NCBI RefSeq assembly: GCF_004027225.2
Contig: NC_044302.2
Coordinates: forward strand, 74,063,239 to 74,127,238
Length of the DNA stretch: 64,000 nucleotides
Source: Strigops habroptila
Lineage: Eukaryota > Chordata > Aves > Psittaciformes > Psittacidae
Direction of reading: 5' to 3'
Made by a program: the position numbers and the translations under genes. The notes under the pieces were generated by a model. That model saw only the letters and a list, made by a program, of their open reading frames with translations. It ran no database searches and was not told where the DNA came from. Position 1 is the first letter of the stretch. Each line of letters opens with the position of its first letter. Positions 1 through 23,617 of the stretch are shown here, piece after piece.

Positions 1-11331
<11,331 letters not shown>

Positions 11332-11401
11332 CTGAATTAGCCACATGCCTCTGCCCCCACACTGCACATTTTCCAGCCACGTATGGCTGCCCCAGCTTCA
11401 T
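11332..11401 (-). CDS. KANK1: Putative alternative first coding exon of KANK1 (23 codons plus one base)
   Basis: On the minus strand, an ATG at 11401-11399 opens 23 codons (beginning MKLGQPYVAGK and ending VANS) plus one G. The donor TTCAG|GTAACC follows, with GT at 11331-11330. The phase matches the large exon's acceptor exactly, so splicing would give a KANK1 form with a new N-terminus and an intact KN motif. An in-frame TGA lies two codons upstream of the ATG. The start context is weak (C at -3, A at +4). The exon sits just downstream of a CpG-rich segment and a TATA box. A correct phase would arise by chance one time in three, and the peptide resembles nothing I recognise, so coding use is unproven even if the exon is real. 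Confidence 0.4.
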
Positions 11402-11632
11402 GTGTCACACGCCGAAGCCCTGCCTCCCGCCCGGCTTTCTCCTTCTTCACCCCATAAGGAAGAGCCACCCGCACCGGCGCAGCCCCGGCCGGCGGCGCAC
11501 CTCCGACACACCGACCGACCGCCGTCCGTCCGTCTGTCCCACCGGGCCGCTGCTCCCCGCCCGCCCGAGCCCACCGACCGTGCCGGGTGCGAGGCCCGCC
11601 CCGGCCGCTGCTGGCTGCTACCGTGGCTGGAA
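11402..11632 (-). other. KANK1: Putative alternative KANK1 5' leader (start of internal first exon)
   Basis: This is the GC- and CpG-rich leader between the predicted TATA-directed start (about 11632, inferred) and the in-frame ATG at 11401. It contains one upstream ATG at 11455-11453, which opens a two-codon ORF (ATG GGG then TGA). Short GGAC/GGTC-type tetranucleotide runs lie at 11511-11539, and GC boxes (CCCCGCCC on the plus strand) near 11554-11566 and 11594-11602. The high CpG density stands out sharply against the AT-rich introns on either side. Confidence 0.45.
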
Positions 11633-11670
11633 GTGAACTTAGCTCTGCCTTTCGTTTTTATAAGGCGAGG
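11440..11670 (-). promoter_or_regulatory. CpG-rich internal promoter of KANK1 with TATA box
   Basis: About 200 bases (11460-11625) are very GC-rich and dense in CpG, unlike anything else in the window. On the minus strand TATAAAA lies at 11662-11656, about 30 bases before the CpG-rich leader and 320 bases before a good splice donor at 11331. The segment sits about 1 kb upstream of the large KANK1 exon. Human KANK1 has a shorter isoform made from a different first exon. A homologous role here is an inference. Transcription in the opposite direction is also possible, since CpG islands are often bidirectional. Confidence 0.6.
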
Positions 11671-11708
11671 TCTGGAACCCGCTCCTCTTAAAGGAATACA
11701 AGCCTGGC

Positions 11709-11757
11709 GGGGGGGGGGGGGGGGGGGGGGGAGGGGGTGGGGAGAGAGAGAGAGAGA
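11709..11757. repeat. Poly-G run and GA repeat beside the internal promoter
   Basis: A run of 23 consecutive G (11709-11731) is followed by a G-rich spacer and (GA)8 at 11742-11757, nearly all purine on the plus strand. It lies about 50 bases upstream (transcription sense) of the minus-strand TATA box at 11662-11656. Such tracts can form G-quadruplex or triplex structures and vary in length. Assembly length errors are also likely here. Confidence 0.9.
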
Positions 11758-12389
11758 AAAGAGAAACTCTCGATTTACTGCAACTACAGGAAGTGACTTA
11801 ATGCTGTTCTGAAAAGTTTTAGGAGAAGGGGGAAAAAAAAGCTCCTGTTTTTCCAGTTTCCTTGCATGCTTAAGAAAAGCTTTGTCTACAGACAGTATAA
11901 CTGCTTTCATGGTGATCCTTTATGCTTTTGGCTACCACAGGACACCCGAAGCAGTAGACGGAAGGAGGATGCTGCTGAGTGAACACCACCTTCCCCAACA
12001 CGGGGAAAGGAGTAGGATGGAGACACAGACACAGGCGGGCGCATGCAAGAGCCACAGAAGTGGGGCCGACCTAAGCGCATTGATATTTTGGTCCTGCAGC
12101 ATGGACAGTCTGTTGGGCACACACAAACATAACCCCACGCACCCCCCTCCCCGACCACATGTTTCTGTTGAAAGACCAGAGTCTCAGTATGCTGTGGTAT
12201 TTACTTATAGATGTACCGAATATAGCCATCTAAATACCACTGTGGAAGCAAAAATACATGCATACACACATATTTAAGCACATAAGCACACACAGCTCCT
12301 TCCAGCGGGACTGCCTGAATGTCAGACAGAAAAAGCCTCCAGGACTCCCACTGACAGGGAGAGAATGAAACAGAGCGTGCTGTCTGAAT

Positions 12390-12835
12390 TACTCCTCTTC
12401 CTTCCCAAATTCAGCACTCTCTTCCCAGATTCTCATCCTGGCCCTGTTCCCCGCAGACAGAACTCCCTCCCACACCCCACAGCTCCTCACCCTAGGTTGG
12501 TCACTTTCCTGCCTGCACTCTAGGTTTTCCCCCACTCTCACACTGGCCCTCTTTCCCGGTAGCCTTCTAGTCTCATTTGGCCTTTTCCCCACACTTCGGA
12601 TTTCTCTCTCACCCATTTTCTGCACTTACATTCATTTGCTTGCTCCACTGATTCTAACCCAAAATCTGGTTATACTCTTGCCCCTCATCCCAGGCTTGCT
12701 TTTAGTCACTTCACCTTGTAAATTCAAGGTCCATCAGTTTTACCTGTTCTCCTGTTTTTCCCAGTTCCTTTCCTCTGCTTCTCTTGGTCCTTCTCTTTTA
12801 CCCAGCAACATCTCCGATTCTCCCATCACTACACG
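12390..12835. repeat. Pyrimidine-rich stretch, possibly a degenerate tandem repeat
   Basis: About 440 bases are strongly C and T biased on the plus strand. A phrase containing ACTCT, then a TTCCC/TTTCCCCC block, then TCTCA, then CTGGCCCT and a run of T and C, appears near 12414 and again near 12517. A weaker version starts near 12648. This suggests an old repeat of roughly 100 bases. Simple composition bias is the alternative. Confidence 0.4.
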
Positions 12836-15800
12836 AGTGAAGTCAGGCAGCTTCTCTAAGCTGTCCTTGGGCACAATGCATAAAAGTTGGATGGGGGAGG
12901 GAGGAACAGACTGTTTGGAAGCCCCAGGACTTAGGAATTAATGCATCATTGGAAAAATATTCATAAAACCTCTAAAAAGACATGCAAATCTCATGTTAAG
13001 TCATGAGAGCCAAACTGGAAGCTCAGGCATATTTTATTTCTTTTTCATGGAGTAGTATTAAGATTGCTCAACACAAACCTATAAAAAATAAATAATGATA
13101 ATAAAATAATGACACTGGCAGTGAATCCCTCACTAAACCTCTCCACAAACACCTGCAGGCAGCTCAGTGTCTTCACAATGAAATCCCTTTGCTCCTCGGC
13201 TGAAGCTGGCAGCACTACCAGGACACAGTTCATATCTGCCACTCCACAAGCATAAGACTGTGTGCGGAGCTGGCTGCCTGCGACTTCCCCTACACCAACA
13301 CAATCCCAGCATTATGAGCTGATCTCTGGAGATGTTTCTTGATACGTTAAGACAAACGAGGATCAGGCGTGCAATCTACCAACAACCACACAACACCAAT
13401 GCAGCGTGCAGGAGCTGCGCCAAGCCTTTGTGCATTTTGCTGTCTCAAAGAAGGGCCAAAATGGGTGTGCCTGTTAAGCATGGAACAAAGCAAAATGGAT
13501 TGCTGTTTTCAAGCAATAAAAATGGTACTATTTGTTCCAAAAGGAAAAAATATACATATATAATAAAAAAGAAATGAATAAACACCTGATAAGAGCACAG
13601 CCCTTCTTCCTTTCAACCCTTAGGTCCTGGATGAACCATCGACGCCCGTACTCCCTAGCTTTGGTGGGTGAGTATGAAGTGCTACACAAGCAAGTACCTA
13701 AAATTAACCTCAGAGGAAGCTGTATCTGTTTGCCCTACAGCCAGAAAGGCAAGCCCTCATCTCCAGAGACCTCAAGTGCCAGAGATTCCTACCCCATTGA
13801 CCCAACACACGCCGAAGTACTGCAGCAAATCCTGAGGAGTACAAACACTCCTGTTGGGTGGCTTGTCTCATCCTTGGCCAGCTGATCATGGGCACTGCTA
13901 AAATTAGAAAAATTATTCCCCAGTCTATGCTGTAGCTCAGGCAAATATTAATCACGCCATTGTGTTACACTGAAGCAGTATGTGCAGACGCATAAACATA
14001 CACTTCTGCCTGTGAAAATACTGCAGACACTCCAGTTTTCTTTAAACGCAATGAGACACAAACACATCATGCTTTTAAGCCAGTACCTGTGAAGTAAAAC
14101 ACTCTGTGAAGCACAGAGGCCTCGTTGTGGTACTGTCGTTACTAATGCATTTCTCCAGAAGTATGCGGAGACTTCATTTCCCTCTGCCTGCTGCAGGATC
14201 ACCACGGGCAAGGCACAAGCAGCATTTAAAAGATGCACTCTTCAGTTCTCGCCTCCTGCACTGTTGGGACTGGCTCTGTCCAATCATTCCAGTCTTGCCA
14301 ACTTCTATTAAATTATATCCTATCCAATGCACTACATGAGAACATCAGTATAGTAACATTTTGAGTCAGCCCTACCTGAGCCCATGCTAATCATGTCTGC
14401 TTCCAGACCAGGAGAACTGGAAAAAATTGAATGTTTAGTTCATGTGCTTCAAGACTTCTGAGGAAGAGAAAAGCAGTGGAAATGTGGGCAGACACAGAGT
14501 TCTGGTGCTAGCAAAACTGTATGGTAAAGCTGCTTTGGAGAGGAAGCGCAGAGAGAAGCAAGTGAAGATGTATTTCTAAAGCTAGACATCTAAGGTGCCT
14601 TGAAAAATACAGACATCACATCTAAAGCCTTCTCTCCCCATCTGGTTATGATATCTGCTCAAAAGCATTTTTATGTTGGATCTGACTGCTGTTAAAGAAG
14701 TCTTTTCCACTAAAACAATGTTATGAATAGCAGTCTCCTTCCAGAGTTACGGCACAAGACAATTCGTAAAGAATGCTGCAGAGGAAAAACACAGAGGCAA
14801 TCGCTTGCACAAATGGTGTCAAACCAGTATTTTTATATGCTCAACTGCAGTTTGAAAGGTTATCTAGGGCAGGGAAAGAGGGGATTAAAAAAACCATAAC
14901 AAACCAAACCAACCAAAAAAGAGTTCTGGCTTTTGATATTCTACTACAGCAGAAGAAATTCATGCTTTTCCCCTTCTCCTTCCACTCCAGTACTACTTTG
15001 GTTCTTTCCTCTTTCTGTCCTTCAGAACATATAAATGAGAATCAGAACCAAAAACCGAGGCTAAGCACTCATTTGAAGAGAAAAAGTAGAATGAAATAAT
15101 TAACAATTTTTCTTTCATTCTCCTTTTCAGGTGTTGGGAGTTGGATGTAAGTTAAAAAAAAAACAACCACAACAAAACCACTTAGAAAATCGATCTTAGC
15201 CTTGCAGCACACTCATTTGATCAGCTTCCATTCAGATAGCAATATACAGAAGCTGCCATGAAATTACTAGCTCCCCACAATTCAGCCTGCTCTCCACTAT
15301 TTTCAAAGGTGGGGGAAAGCCCAAAACCCAGTCAATCAACCTACCAAATTTTTGTTTTATTTTTCTCCAAGAACTGAGAGAGGGAAACTTAAAGAAAGTT
15401 GTTTCTGTACTTCGCCAGACCCAGCAAGAGCATCGAGTGTTTTGGTTTTGTACAAGCAATGGCACAACTGCCCACCACATTACACTATAGTGGTGACGTG
15501 GCTGATAACCCCTTCTTCTCCTTCTCTGCTATGGAAAAAAACCCAACAAATACTGCCTCCTACGAAAGGCAGTCTGTTTTGCTATTACTCAGCTACAGCT
15601 ATGCCTGCAGCAAATGGGACTTAAGTCTTGATGCACCTGAGGTTGTTGGGTACAGTCCAAACAAAAATGCCCTAGCCAGAGAGGGATGGCAGACTCTGCT
15701 ACCAACTCCGCAATTACAGGTGTGGAGGATTCTCCTCTTAAAGAGGAATTCCATTTGCTGCAAATTTAATCTCAAAGAAAAATGAGCAGCAGAAAAATAG

Positions 15801-18800
15801 TAAGATACCTTTATAAGGTTTTTAGATTATTTTTATGTGTCAATACCCTAGCTAGGGAGCTCACTTTTAAATCTGACATCTAAATACTCAGTGCTTTGGG
15901 ATACTGGTTGTAATAAAAAAATGGGGGATAACAACTTCTCTGATACTAGTAACACAGAAAGGCTGAAGCTACAACACTGTGTAATAAATAGGGTTTTTAT
16001 TTCAAGATATAGAAACTCCTGCTCCGGTATCTGTAGTGGTAAACCTCACAGAAGTGAATTAAGGACATCACCTTAAGCTAATGAACGTAAGCAGCAGCAG
16101 TGCTGAAGAAAGGTGGTTCAGAGGGCTGCTGCATTTTTGTCGTACTTGAAAACACTAGGGCACTGGACTAGGACACCACATTTACCAGACAACAAAGGTA
16201 AAAGAAGGCATTTTAAGAATGGATCTGCTGTCTTAAGACCATGCTCTTTCTAGAAGAAGTAGGACCATTACAGCAACAGAAGAAAATCTCAAAACAATCA
16301 CAACCACAATGCAAATGCCATTAAAAGCATCAAAAGTCTTTCCATTGACTTGATCAATCCACAGTGAAAACACTCGCTTCAAACAGTTATGTTCCTTTGA
16401 ACCTAAAAAATCTTAGTTGCTTAGCACTCTATGAGAATTATCATTATAATAACAACATAATAAAAATTTAATTATTTAGCATTATAGCAAAACCAATGAA
16501 TCAACTCTCACCTTAGTATCGGTGATCAGATGCATGCACTAGTCTGCATGTCCCACTGTCACCTCTTCCTCAAGGGTCAATTCGTAAACCACAGAGCCAT
16601 TTCTTAACCTTGTAGACGAGACTCTGGCTTTTCTTATTCTTCTCCCTTTGCTGCATGTTTACTAACTACATGCTGACTACTGTTCATAGCTACAAAAACC
16701 AGAGCATTTTGGTATCACGCAGAAAATGCTCAGAATGCTTACCAGCCAGCTACCCAAAGGCATATATACAGTAAACAGTGTTTTTGTTGTCTGGGAGAGG
16801 GTTTTTCAAGGTCACTTTACTTTTTTTTTTTACACCATTAAAAGTTTTCTTTTATATAGTAAAAAAGTTACTTAAAGAATTCATATCTGAACTTCATATA
16901 ACTACAACTAAAAATTATTTCTGTGAGCTGAAAGTGAAAACCATGTTTCAAAAACCACACCTCCTAACCCTCTGCAGTCTTTTTAATATCTAAAACTTTT
17001 ACTTCTAGAATCTCTGAATGGAAAACTTGCAGCTCAAACAGAAGTTTATTTAAAAGATAAAATAAGAAAGTCATGCAAATTAATTAACCCTGAGCAAAGT
17101 TTTAATCTTGTTTATGAGCAATCTATTCCTGGGGAAAAATAAAAAAGCACAACCAGCTGTCCTGAGAGTGACTGCAATATGCCCCCTTATCAAAATGCAC
17201 AAAATCTGCTTTATATTCTTGACACCTCCCTTATTTGAGGCCAACAATAAATCTCATTTTAAACTGCTCTCACTTTCTGGGAATGGCTCTAGATGTGTTA
17301 GTTCCATGGTGGAGCATCTTGTACGTGCACCACCCCAAGGCCACTAACCACGGAAACTCAAAACTAAGAGACTAGTCTGTTTTGCCTCCATCCCAGTTTC
17401 TGACTCACAGGTCCCAGGGGAAATCAAACTACAGCTGGCAGGAAGCAGGGCATGGGTGGGAAAGGATACAGTCATTAGCTTATTCTGCCAACTGCCTCAC
17501 CAGCAGCAAGGAAGAGCAGAGCAGAAACCATCGTGGGGGCTGCTGCTGTTGTCAACAGTGCTGCCACCTCTGTGTAGAAACTACTCTAAAAATAGTGGCC
17601 ACTTGGGCAGATTGCTGTCCCAAGTCAGCCCACGGGTACGCTGTGGCTCTAAGCATGACCAGCAGGTCCACCATCAAGCAAGTCAGAAGCAAGTGGCAGC
17701 GCTTGTTGCATTGCACATGCATTTCCTAAAGATCCAGTGTCTTTTAACCAACGTGCCATGTCAAAAAATGTAACTGATAAAGAGCGAGCTTGCCTTGCAT
17801 TGAAAGCAAACCACTGAAATGGTGATGGGGGCTTAGCTGGCTCAGCCACAGACAATCCTCTCTGCTGCAAGATGCTTATTTACTCATGATCAAGCTAGTC
17901 TCCTGCTCTGTCAGGTATCACCAGAAGGAGTGACAAGGTGTAAACAGTCACCCTTGACTTGTGGGTTTGAAACAGGGGGCAGCTCAGTCCTGTTCACTTA
18001 CGTTTGAAAAGCAGATGTCAAGAGGGCAAGTCCAAACAAGAATGAATTTATTCTTTCCAAGCACCTGATTCCATGTGCATTTTTTTCATCTTACAGTATC
18101 TGACTACTTGAGAACTGCCCTTCGTCATTCCCCAAAACATGCATTTCATTCACTTTCTACTGTGTGCACACTTACTGGCTCAGGGCACATTTGTGATAAA
18201 TGAAGAGCCTTCGATTTAAAGATACTTTCCAAATCAGACTTCCTTGAGGCCTGGCAAAATAAGTAATGGCAAACAGTAGATACCAATCACAAGCTCCTTC
18301 CAGCCGAGGAGAAAGCCATGTGATGCCATCTACTGAGCACCGTTGTAGAGCAGCTCAGTTTTGAACCACCATAGCCCAATAGATCTGGGTTAACAATGTT
18401 GATGAACACCAGGTCGAGCCTCAGTGCTGGTAAGATACCTTGATATCCTCTGCTGTGTAGGAGAAACCCTGAAGCCCCCTACCTCCCTTAGGCTTTGAAA
18501 ATGTGGCATACCCGCCCCACTCTTCCAACAGTACATCATCCCGTTACTTTACACCACTGCGTTCTCACAAGAAAAATGACAAAGGAAAAAATAATTACAG
18601 AGACCAAGGCTTGCATCCACATAATAGGATGGGCTTCACAACACCCAGATAGAGGGCTAGCAAAGCAGAAGAGGAGTAAACCCCCAAATACTTACGTTCC
18701 TTCCTCACTCATTTAAATCATCTCCCCACTTCCCATGGGGGCAAAGGAGTCATGGATGCAAACCAGGTGTTTGCCTGAAAACGTCTTTTAACACAACTGT

Positions 18801-21800
18801 GCATCAGTGTTACCTGCTGAAGCGCAAGCAAAGAAGGATATGTTTGCTTTCTAGCCATGAACAACTGAATCACAAACCCAAAGTCTTTAGATTTATAATG
18901 TCATTACCCTTCTGTGCCTATAAATCTCCAAAGAGGTGAGAAGTGGAGAACAGATACATAGGGTTATTGTAACAGAGGTAACCATCAGGAAAGAACCTGG
19001 ACTCCTGGGATATAAACCTGCCATGGAATATTAAAACTGATTTACACTTCACTCTTACAGCTGTGCACAGGGTGGAAAAAATGGAAGAATTGTCTTCTGC
19101 AAGAACGGCTCTACACAAATATTTGTATTTATGAGTTCTGTAAGGACATTATTTTGTCACATGCTTACCTCCATAAGGAATATGGCTTATGCTGCATAAT
19201 CAGTATAATATTTCAAGTACTGGGAATTGTTGCCTCCTACCCTTTTTTATATTAATCAGTGAGATAAGACGTGTGTTGCCTCCAGACTTCAAAAGCATAA
19301 GCAGTTTGCATTATCCAAAAACACTAAAAGCTTTTTCTCATAATGTAAAAGAGTTCAGACTGCTGAACTGTTTTTCTTCAGAAAGTTAAAAAGCAATCAT
19401 TAAGAGAAAATATGGAAAAGGTCATTATCAGGATTAATTCTATACGCACGTTCTAAATAGCTAAAACCAGTGGTTTATAATTGAAAGTCTATGAAAAATA
19501 TTAAAAATCAGTAACTTTAAGGATAACAGCTACCTTTCTGCTGTTGAAACGATGCCTTACAGTAAATAGGTGCAGCGTTCTCTTCGCTTGACTGTTCACA
19601 ACACCGATCTCCCAGTAGAAGACCTGTGCTTGTTGAAGGAAGCAAACTACTCTGTATGTAACAACAAAATCAAAGAGGCTGCCAGGAAGTGCGTAAAGCT
19701 GCAAGTGCAAACTTCCATCAGAAAGCAGTACTTGTGAGGCAGCCCAGATAACCAGGCACTGCTAAAAAATTAAATAAAACATTAAAAAAATTCCAGCTTA
19801 ATATCTTACAAGAACATCAAGGGCTGGTTTCAGATGTGGTACCCTGGAGTGCCCCCATCCCTCTTCTCGACTGGCCTGCAGTGCTAGCAGAGCCAGCCAC
19901 TTGCATCTCACCTCTCCCCCAGCCTGTTCAAGGGTCTCACTCACCAATCCACCCAGGAGCAAACCCTCAGATGTCGCTGCATTTAGTTTTTCAGGAAATT
20001 AAGTCTGAAGCACACTTTCCTTTGCCTTAAAGGGAGTGCGTATTCCTGACACATCAGCAGGCAGGGAGCCCAGAGGTTGCTACAGAGCATTTATTTATAC
20101 TCATTTGGAATTTCCTGAGACAGGCCAGCCCAGCGCAGCGCCAGTGGTTTCTTTCACAGCACTCCACATGCTGCCCAACGCCTCTAGCTCCCCAAGGGTT
20201 AATATGCATTAAATGGGCAGCAGGACAAAAGGAACTGTACCAAATGACACACTAAAAAGATATGTTTTTTTTCTCTGATGAAGACAGATTTAATTCCCAA
20301 AAGGGAATTAAAAGTTCAGGTCACTTCTCTTCCACCCGCTCTCCCTTCCTCCCCAGCCCCTCTCATTTCTCACTCCCACGTATGGACTGAGAGCACAGAA
20401 AGGTTCATTGATATAATTTGGGCAGAACAATTACCTCTGTTGTAACCACCACCGCTTGCAATTCTGCCTGTCTTACATTCAGTCTCATTTTGTTTACGCT
20501 TCTCAAATGCACCTTATAATTTGAAGGATAAAAATAAAAACTTTTAGTATAAAGTTACAGACACAAAGTTTTCTTTTTTTCTGAAACACAGCCAAAATAC
20601 ACAAGATATCCTTCATGCTATTACAAACACTTTCAAAATGATGCACAAACATATTTGACTTTTCCATAATCCACCTTCTGGTTTCCACATAACACCAAGT
20701 ATTAACTTATGTAAAGATAACTGGGATTCCAAATATAAAAAGGGTCATTTCTAAGCATAATAAAGAGACCCTCAAAGGCCTCAGCTCCATCTCTATTCAT
20801 CTCTGCTTACAGTAACTGTTGCTGTAGTATAGCCAAACAAGGACGCTAAAAGAAAGTGGGCAAAGGAACAGGCTAAGTCAAGAAGGATAATGGTCCTAAG
20901 ACTTCGCAGGATTGAAGGAAGAGAGTTTTATTACCATGCCTTCCGTCCAATTTCCAAAGAATAGCTAAAAGGAAAGAAAAAAGAGACATGAATTGTTAAA
21001 ATAATTTCCAAGGTCACTGCAGATTGGAAGAGTTGTGCTTCAAACAGAAGTGGGATCTTGTGCTGGAATGACAGGAGACAGCTCCAAGTCCTCCACAGCG
21101 CCTTCAGCTAAAACGGCACAGACTTGCAATAAAAGCATTTCCTGAGTGTGTCTAGCAGCTTCAGTGGTATTTAATATGAATCAAAATAACGTGTAATACT
21201 TACAGGCATCAGCTCTTGGACTATAAAATATGTCCTGCCCTCTCGGTAATTTTACATTTATTTCCTTGAATTACAAGTCATTGATACATAACACTATAAA
21301 ACATGAGCTCACAAAAAAAGCCCTTAAAAGGTCTCTAGATGTAGCCAACTCATTGCACCTATGGACCACAAAGGTACTGAATTTTAAGTGAACTTAGTTT
21401 GTTTTGGTCTCTGCTCTAATCATCCCATCCATAAAGAAAAGCATTAAAACATTAAAAACACTTTGGGAACAGCTTCTAACTGTATTTTGAAGTTTCTCCT
21501 GGGAGACAGAAAAGCTGTAGGGCAGCTGAAACCCAGCCCATGCTTTCTTTTCAGGGAAACAAAAGCAAAAATTCAACCCTTGAAAAGCTCCTGAAATGGA
21601 GCCTGCAGCTACTGCTCTGCATTTGCTGCCCTTCAAGGCCCATCTCTCAACCTGTAGAGTGAGTGATCAGCAAGGGAAGGACAAGCAGTGCACAGCAGCA
21701 CAGGGTGGTACTAGTGGGCATCTCTAGCTCCATCAGTAGATTCTTCACACCAGGCAGTGGAGAACATGAAAATACCCATCTAGTCTTCTGCTGTGAAAAA

Positions 21801-23382
21801 GACTGTGACATCTGGGATAAAGTATGAGAATAGAAGGTATGGCCAAAACATCCTTCTGAAGAGTTAGGATTCTGCTCAGAGAAAAAGGAAAAAACCTCTA
21901 ACATTGTAAGATTTCATTTTTCTAAAAAAGACAGCATGATATCCTGTTTAGAGAACAAGTTTTAGCAGCTGTCTCCACATGCTCCATCTGTTTATCATTA
22001 CTCTGAGGTTTCAAGGGCTTGACGTCTGAATGAGCCCTGCATCAAGTCATGCACCTTTAGTGGACTGTCCTCAAAGCTTGGTCAGCTGGGCAGGCTGAAA
22101 AAGACCTGCCACAAGTGCAAGCAATAACCCATAACGTGTACCAGTACTTTGTCCCTTGCCCAGCAAGTCAAATATGGAGGCACACGTCTGGGTTGGCACC
22201 AGTAAAACCAAAAGGCAAAGAGCACATGCATATTTGTTCTCTTGGCCTTTGAAACCATTATAGTGCCAAATAAACTCATTCAGCTACTGTTTACAGTAGA
22301 AACAAAACTGTGGTCAGAGCACAGCTCCACAGGGACCAAAAAACGTGACTTGGTCCAAAGCAGAGCAAATGTAAGATTTGGTGCATGGGCAGCCATCCAG
22401 CCGATAAATTCTTATCTAAAAAGCAGGTTATTTCACACCCCTTTTGAAAACAAAAGGCAGAGAGGGCACAATGGATCTGTGAAAGGTGATGGATGAAACG
22501 CAGCTCTTTAAAACACATGCCTTCAACAGACCATTTCCTCAGCAGTGGAGTGGCTCTGCTTGGAAAGAATGAAATAAACTGCTCAACTACAGCAGTCTGG
22601 TCCAGGGAAGCACAGAGCTTGGCCTGACCCACCACTGTCAGGTTTATGTTCCTACCCCCAGAAACGTGGCTCTTGCATTTTGGTGAAGGCTGGATATGGT
22701 GTTCCTCTTGGGTTTATTTTTGTGGATTTTATTTTGGGAGAGATGGGTTACATTGCTACGGGCTTGTTTTGTTTTGTTTTCTTTAATGTCTTTCAGAATT
22801 TGGCAGCCAGTTTCCATAGAATGATTTAAAGCCCATTTAAAACACAATCAAAAACTAGCCATTCAGGTCAGTCCTGAGACTGATCTGGCCTACCCACCTT
22901 CTCCTCCCTAGCAGATGCCTCTGGAAAGGCAGAAGAAGAAAGCAAACATACAGCAACATTTCTCTTCTCAGCTGCCAGAAACCTGCAACTCAAGAGACTT
23001 CCTGATCCAGGGGTGGTCCAGGGTGGGTTTTAAATCACAGTGTCAAATATGTATTTTCAGGGTAGTGGGGATGTATTCAATAACTGCATTCAAAATGTGA
23101 GACTGCAGCTGATATGCTAGTACTGTAAGGAGATCTACTGGTCACATGCCTGGAGATACAATAATGGAGGATTAACCTGACCAATGACTACATAACACTC
23201 AAAACCCGCATATGAGAGACTTTGCATGCTACAGTTACATCCTTCATTAGTTAACATCTACACGGAGAAAGGATGCAACTGAAAAAAGCACCTCGTATTT
23301 GTCCACCTTGTTTAGCTTCATATAGAATGAACTTCAACTGCTTGGTATTTTGTGTATCATGAGGCAAGTCATGATCTCTAGT

Positions 23383-23512
23383 GTTTAGGTTGGAAGGGAC
23401 CTTAAAGATCATCCAGTTCCAACCCCTTGCCATGGGCAGGGACACCTTTCACTAGGCCAAGTTGCTCAAAGCCCTATCCAACCTGGCCTTGAACACTGCC
23501 AGGGATGAGGCA
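23383..23512 (-). mobile_element. CR1 LINE fragment, 3' end
   Basis: The plus strand shows the reverse complement of a typical CR1 3' untranslated end: TTGGAAGGGACCTTAAAGAT, then a block containing CCAGTTCCAACCCC, GGGCAGGGACACC, and CAACCTGGCCTTGAACACTG. Only about 130 bases remain, so the copy is severely 5'-truncated, as is usual for CR1. It sits just beyond the tail of the larger CR1 copy on the same strand. Confidence 0.85.
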
Positions 23513-23589
23513 TGACTGCTTGGAAAAGCTTATGGTAAGAAGTCTTGCTGTGAGAGCAAGTAGGCCATTCAAGCCTTCACATTTGGTGA

Positions 23590-23614
23590 TTTTATTTATT
23601 TGTTTATTTATTTT
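23590..23614. repeat. TTTA-type simple repeat
   Basis: About 25 bases of degenerate TTTATTTATTTG repeat lie between the two CR1 3' ends. Confidence 0.8.
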
Positions 23615-23617
23615 AGA

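Larger units (their letters stand above)
11633..23382 (-). other. KANK1 intron, upstream of internal promoter
   Basis: Non-coding, mostly AT-rich sequence. Visible structure is limited to a 23-base G run followed by a GA repeat (11709-11757), a pyrimidine-rich stretch (12390-12835), and short T or A runs such as 16821-16831. ORFs up to about 170 codons occur beside the CpG-rich segment, but they show no recognisable protein similarity and are probably chance products of base composition. Confidence 0.65.

Noticed and set aside
11345..11910. ORFs of 155 (plus) and 170 (minus) codons around the CpG-rich segment
   Set aside because: Stops are rare in GC-rich DNA. The translations are low-complexity Pro/Arg/Gly runs encoded by the poly-G and GA repeats, without recognisable domains.
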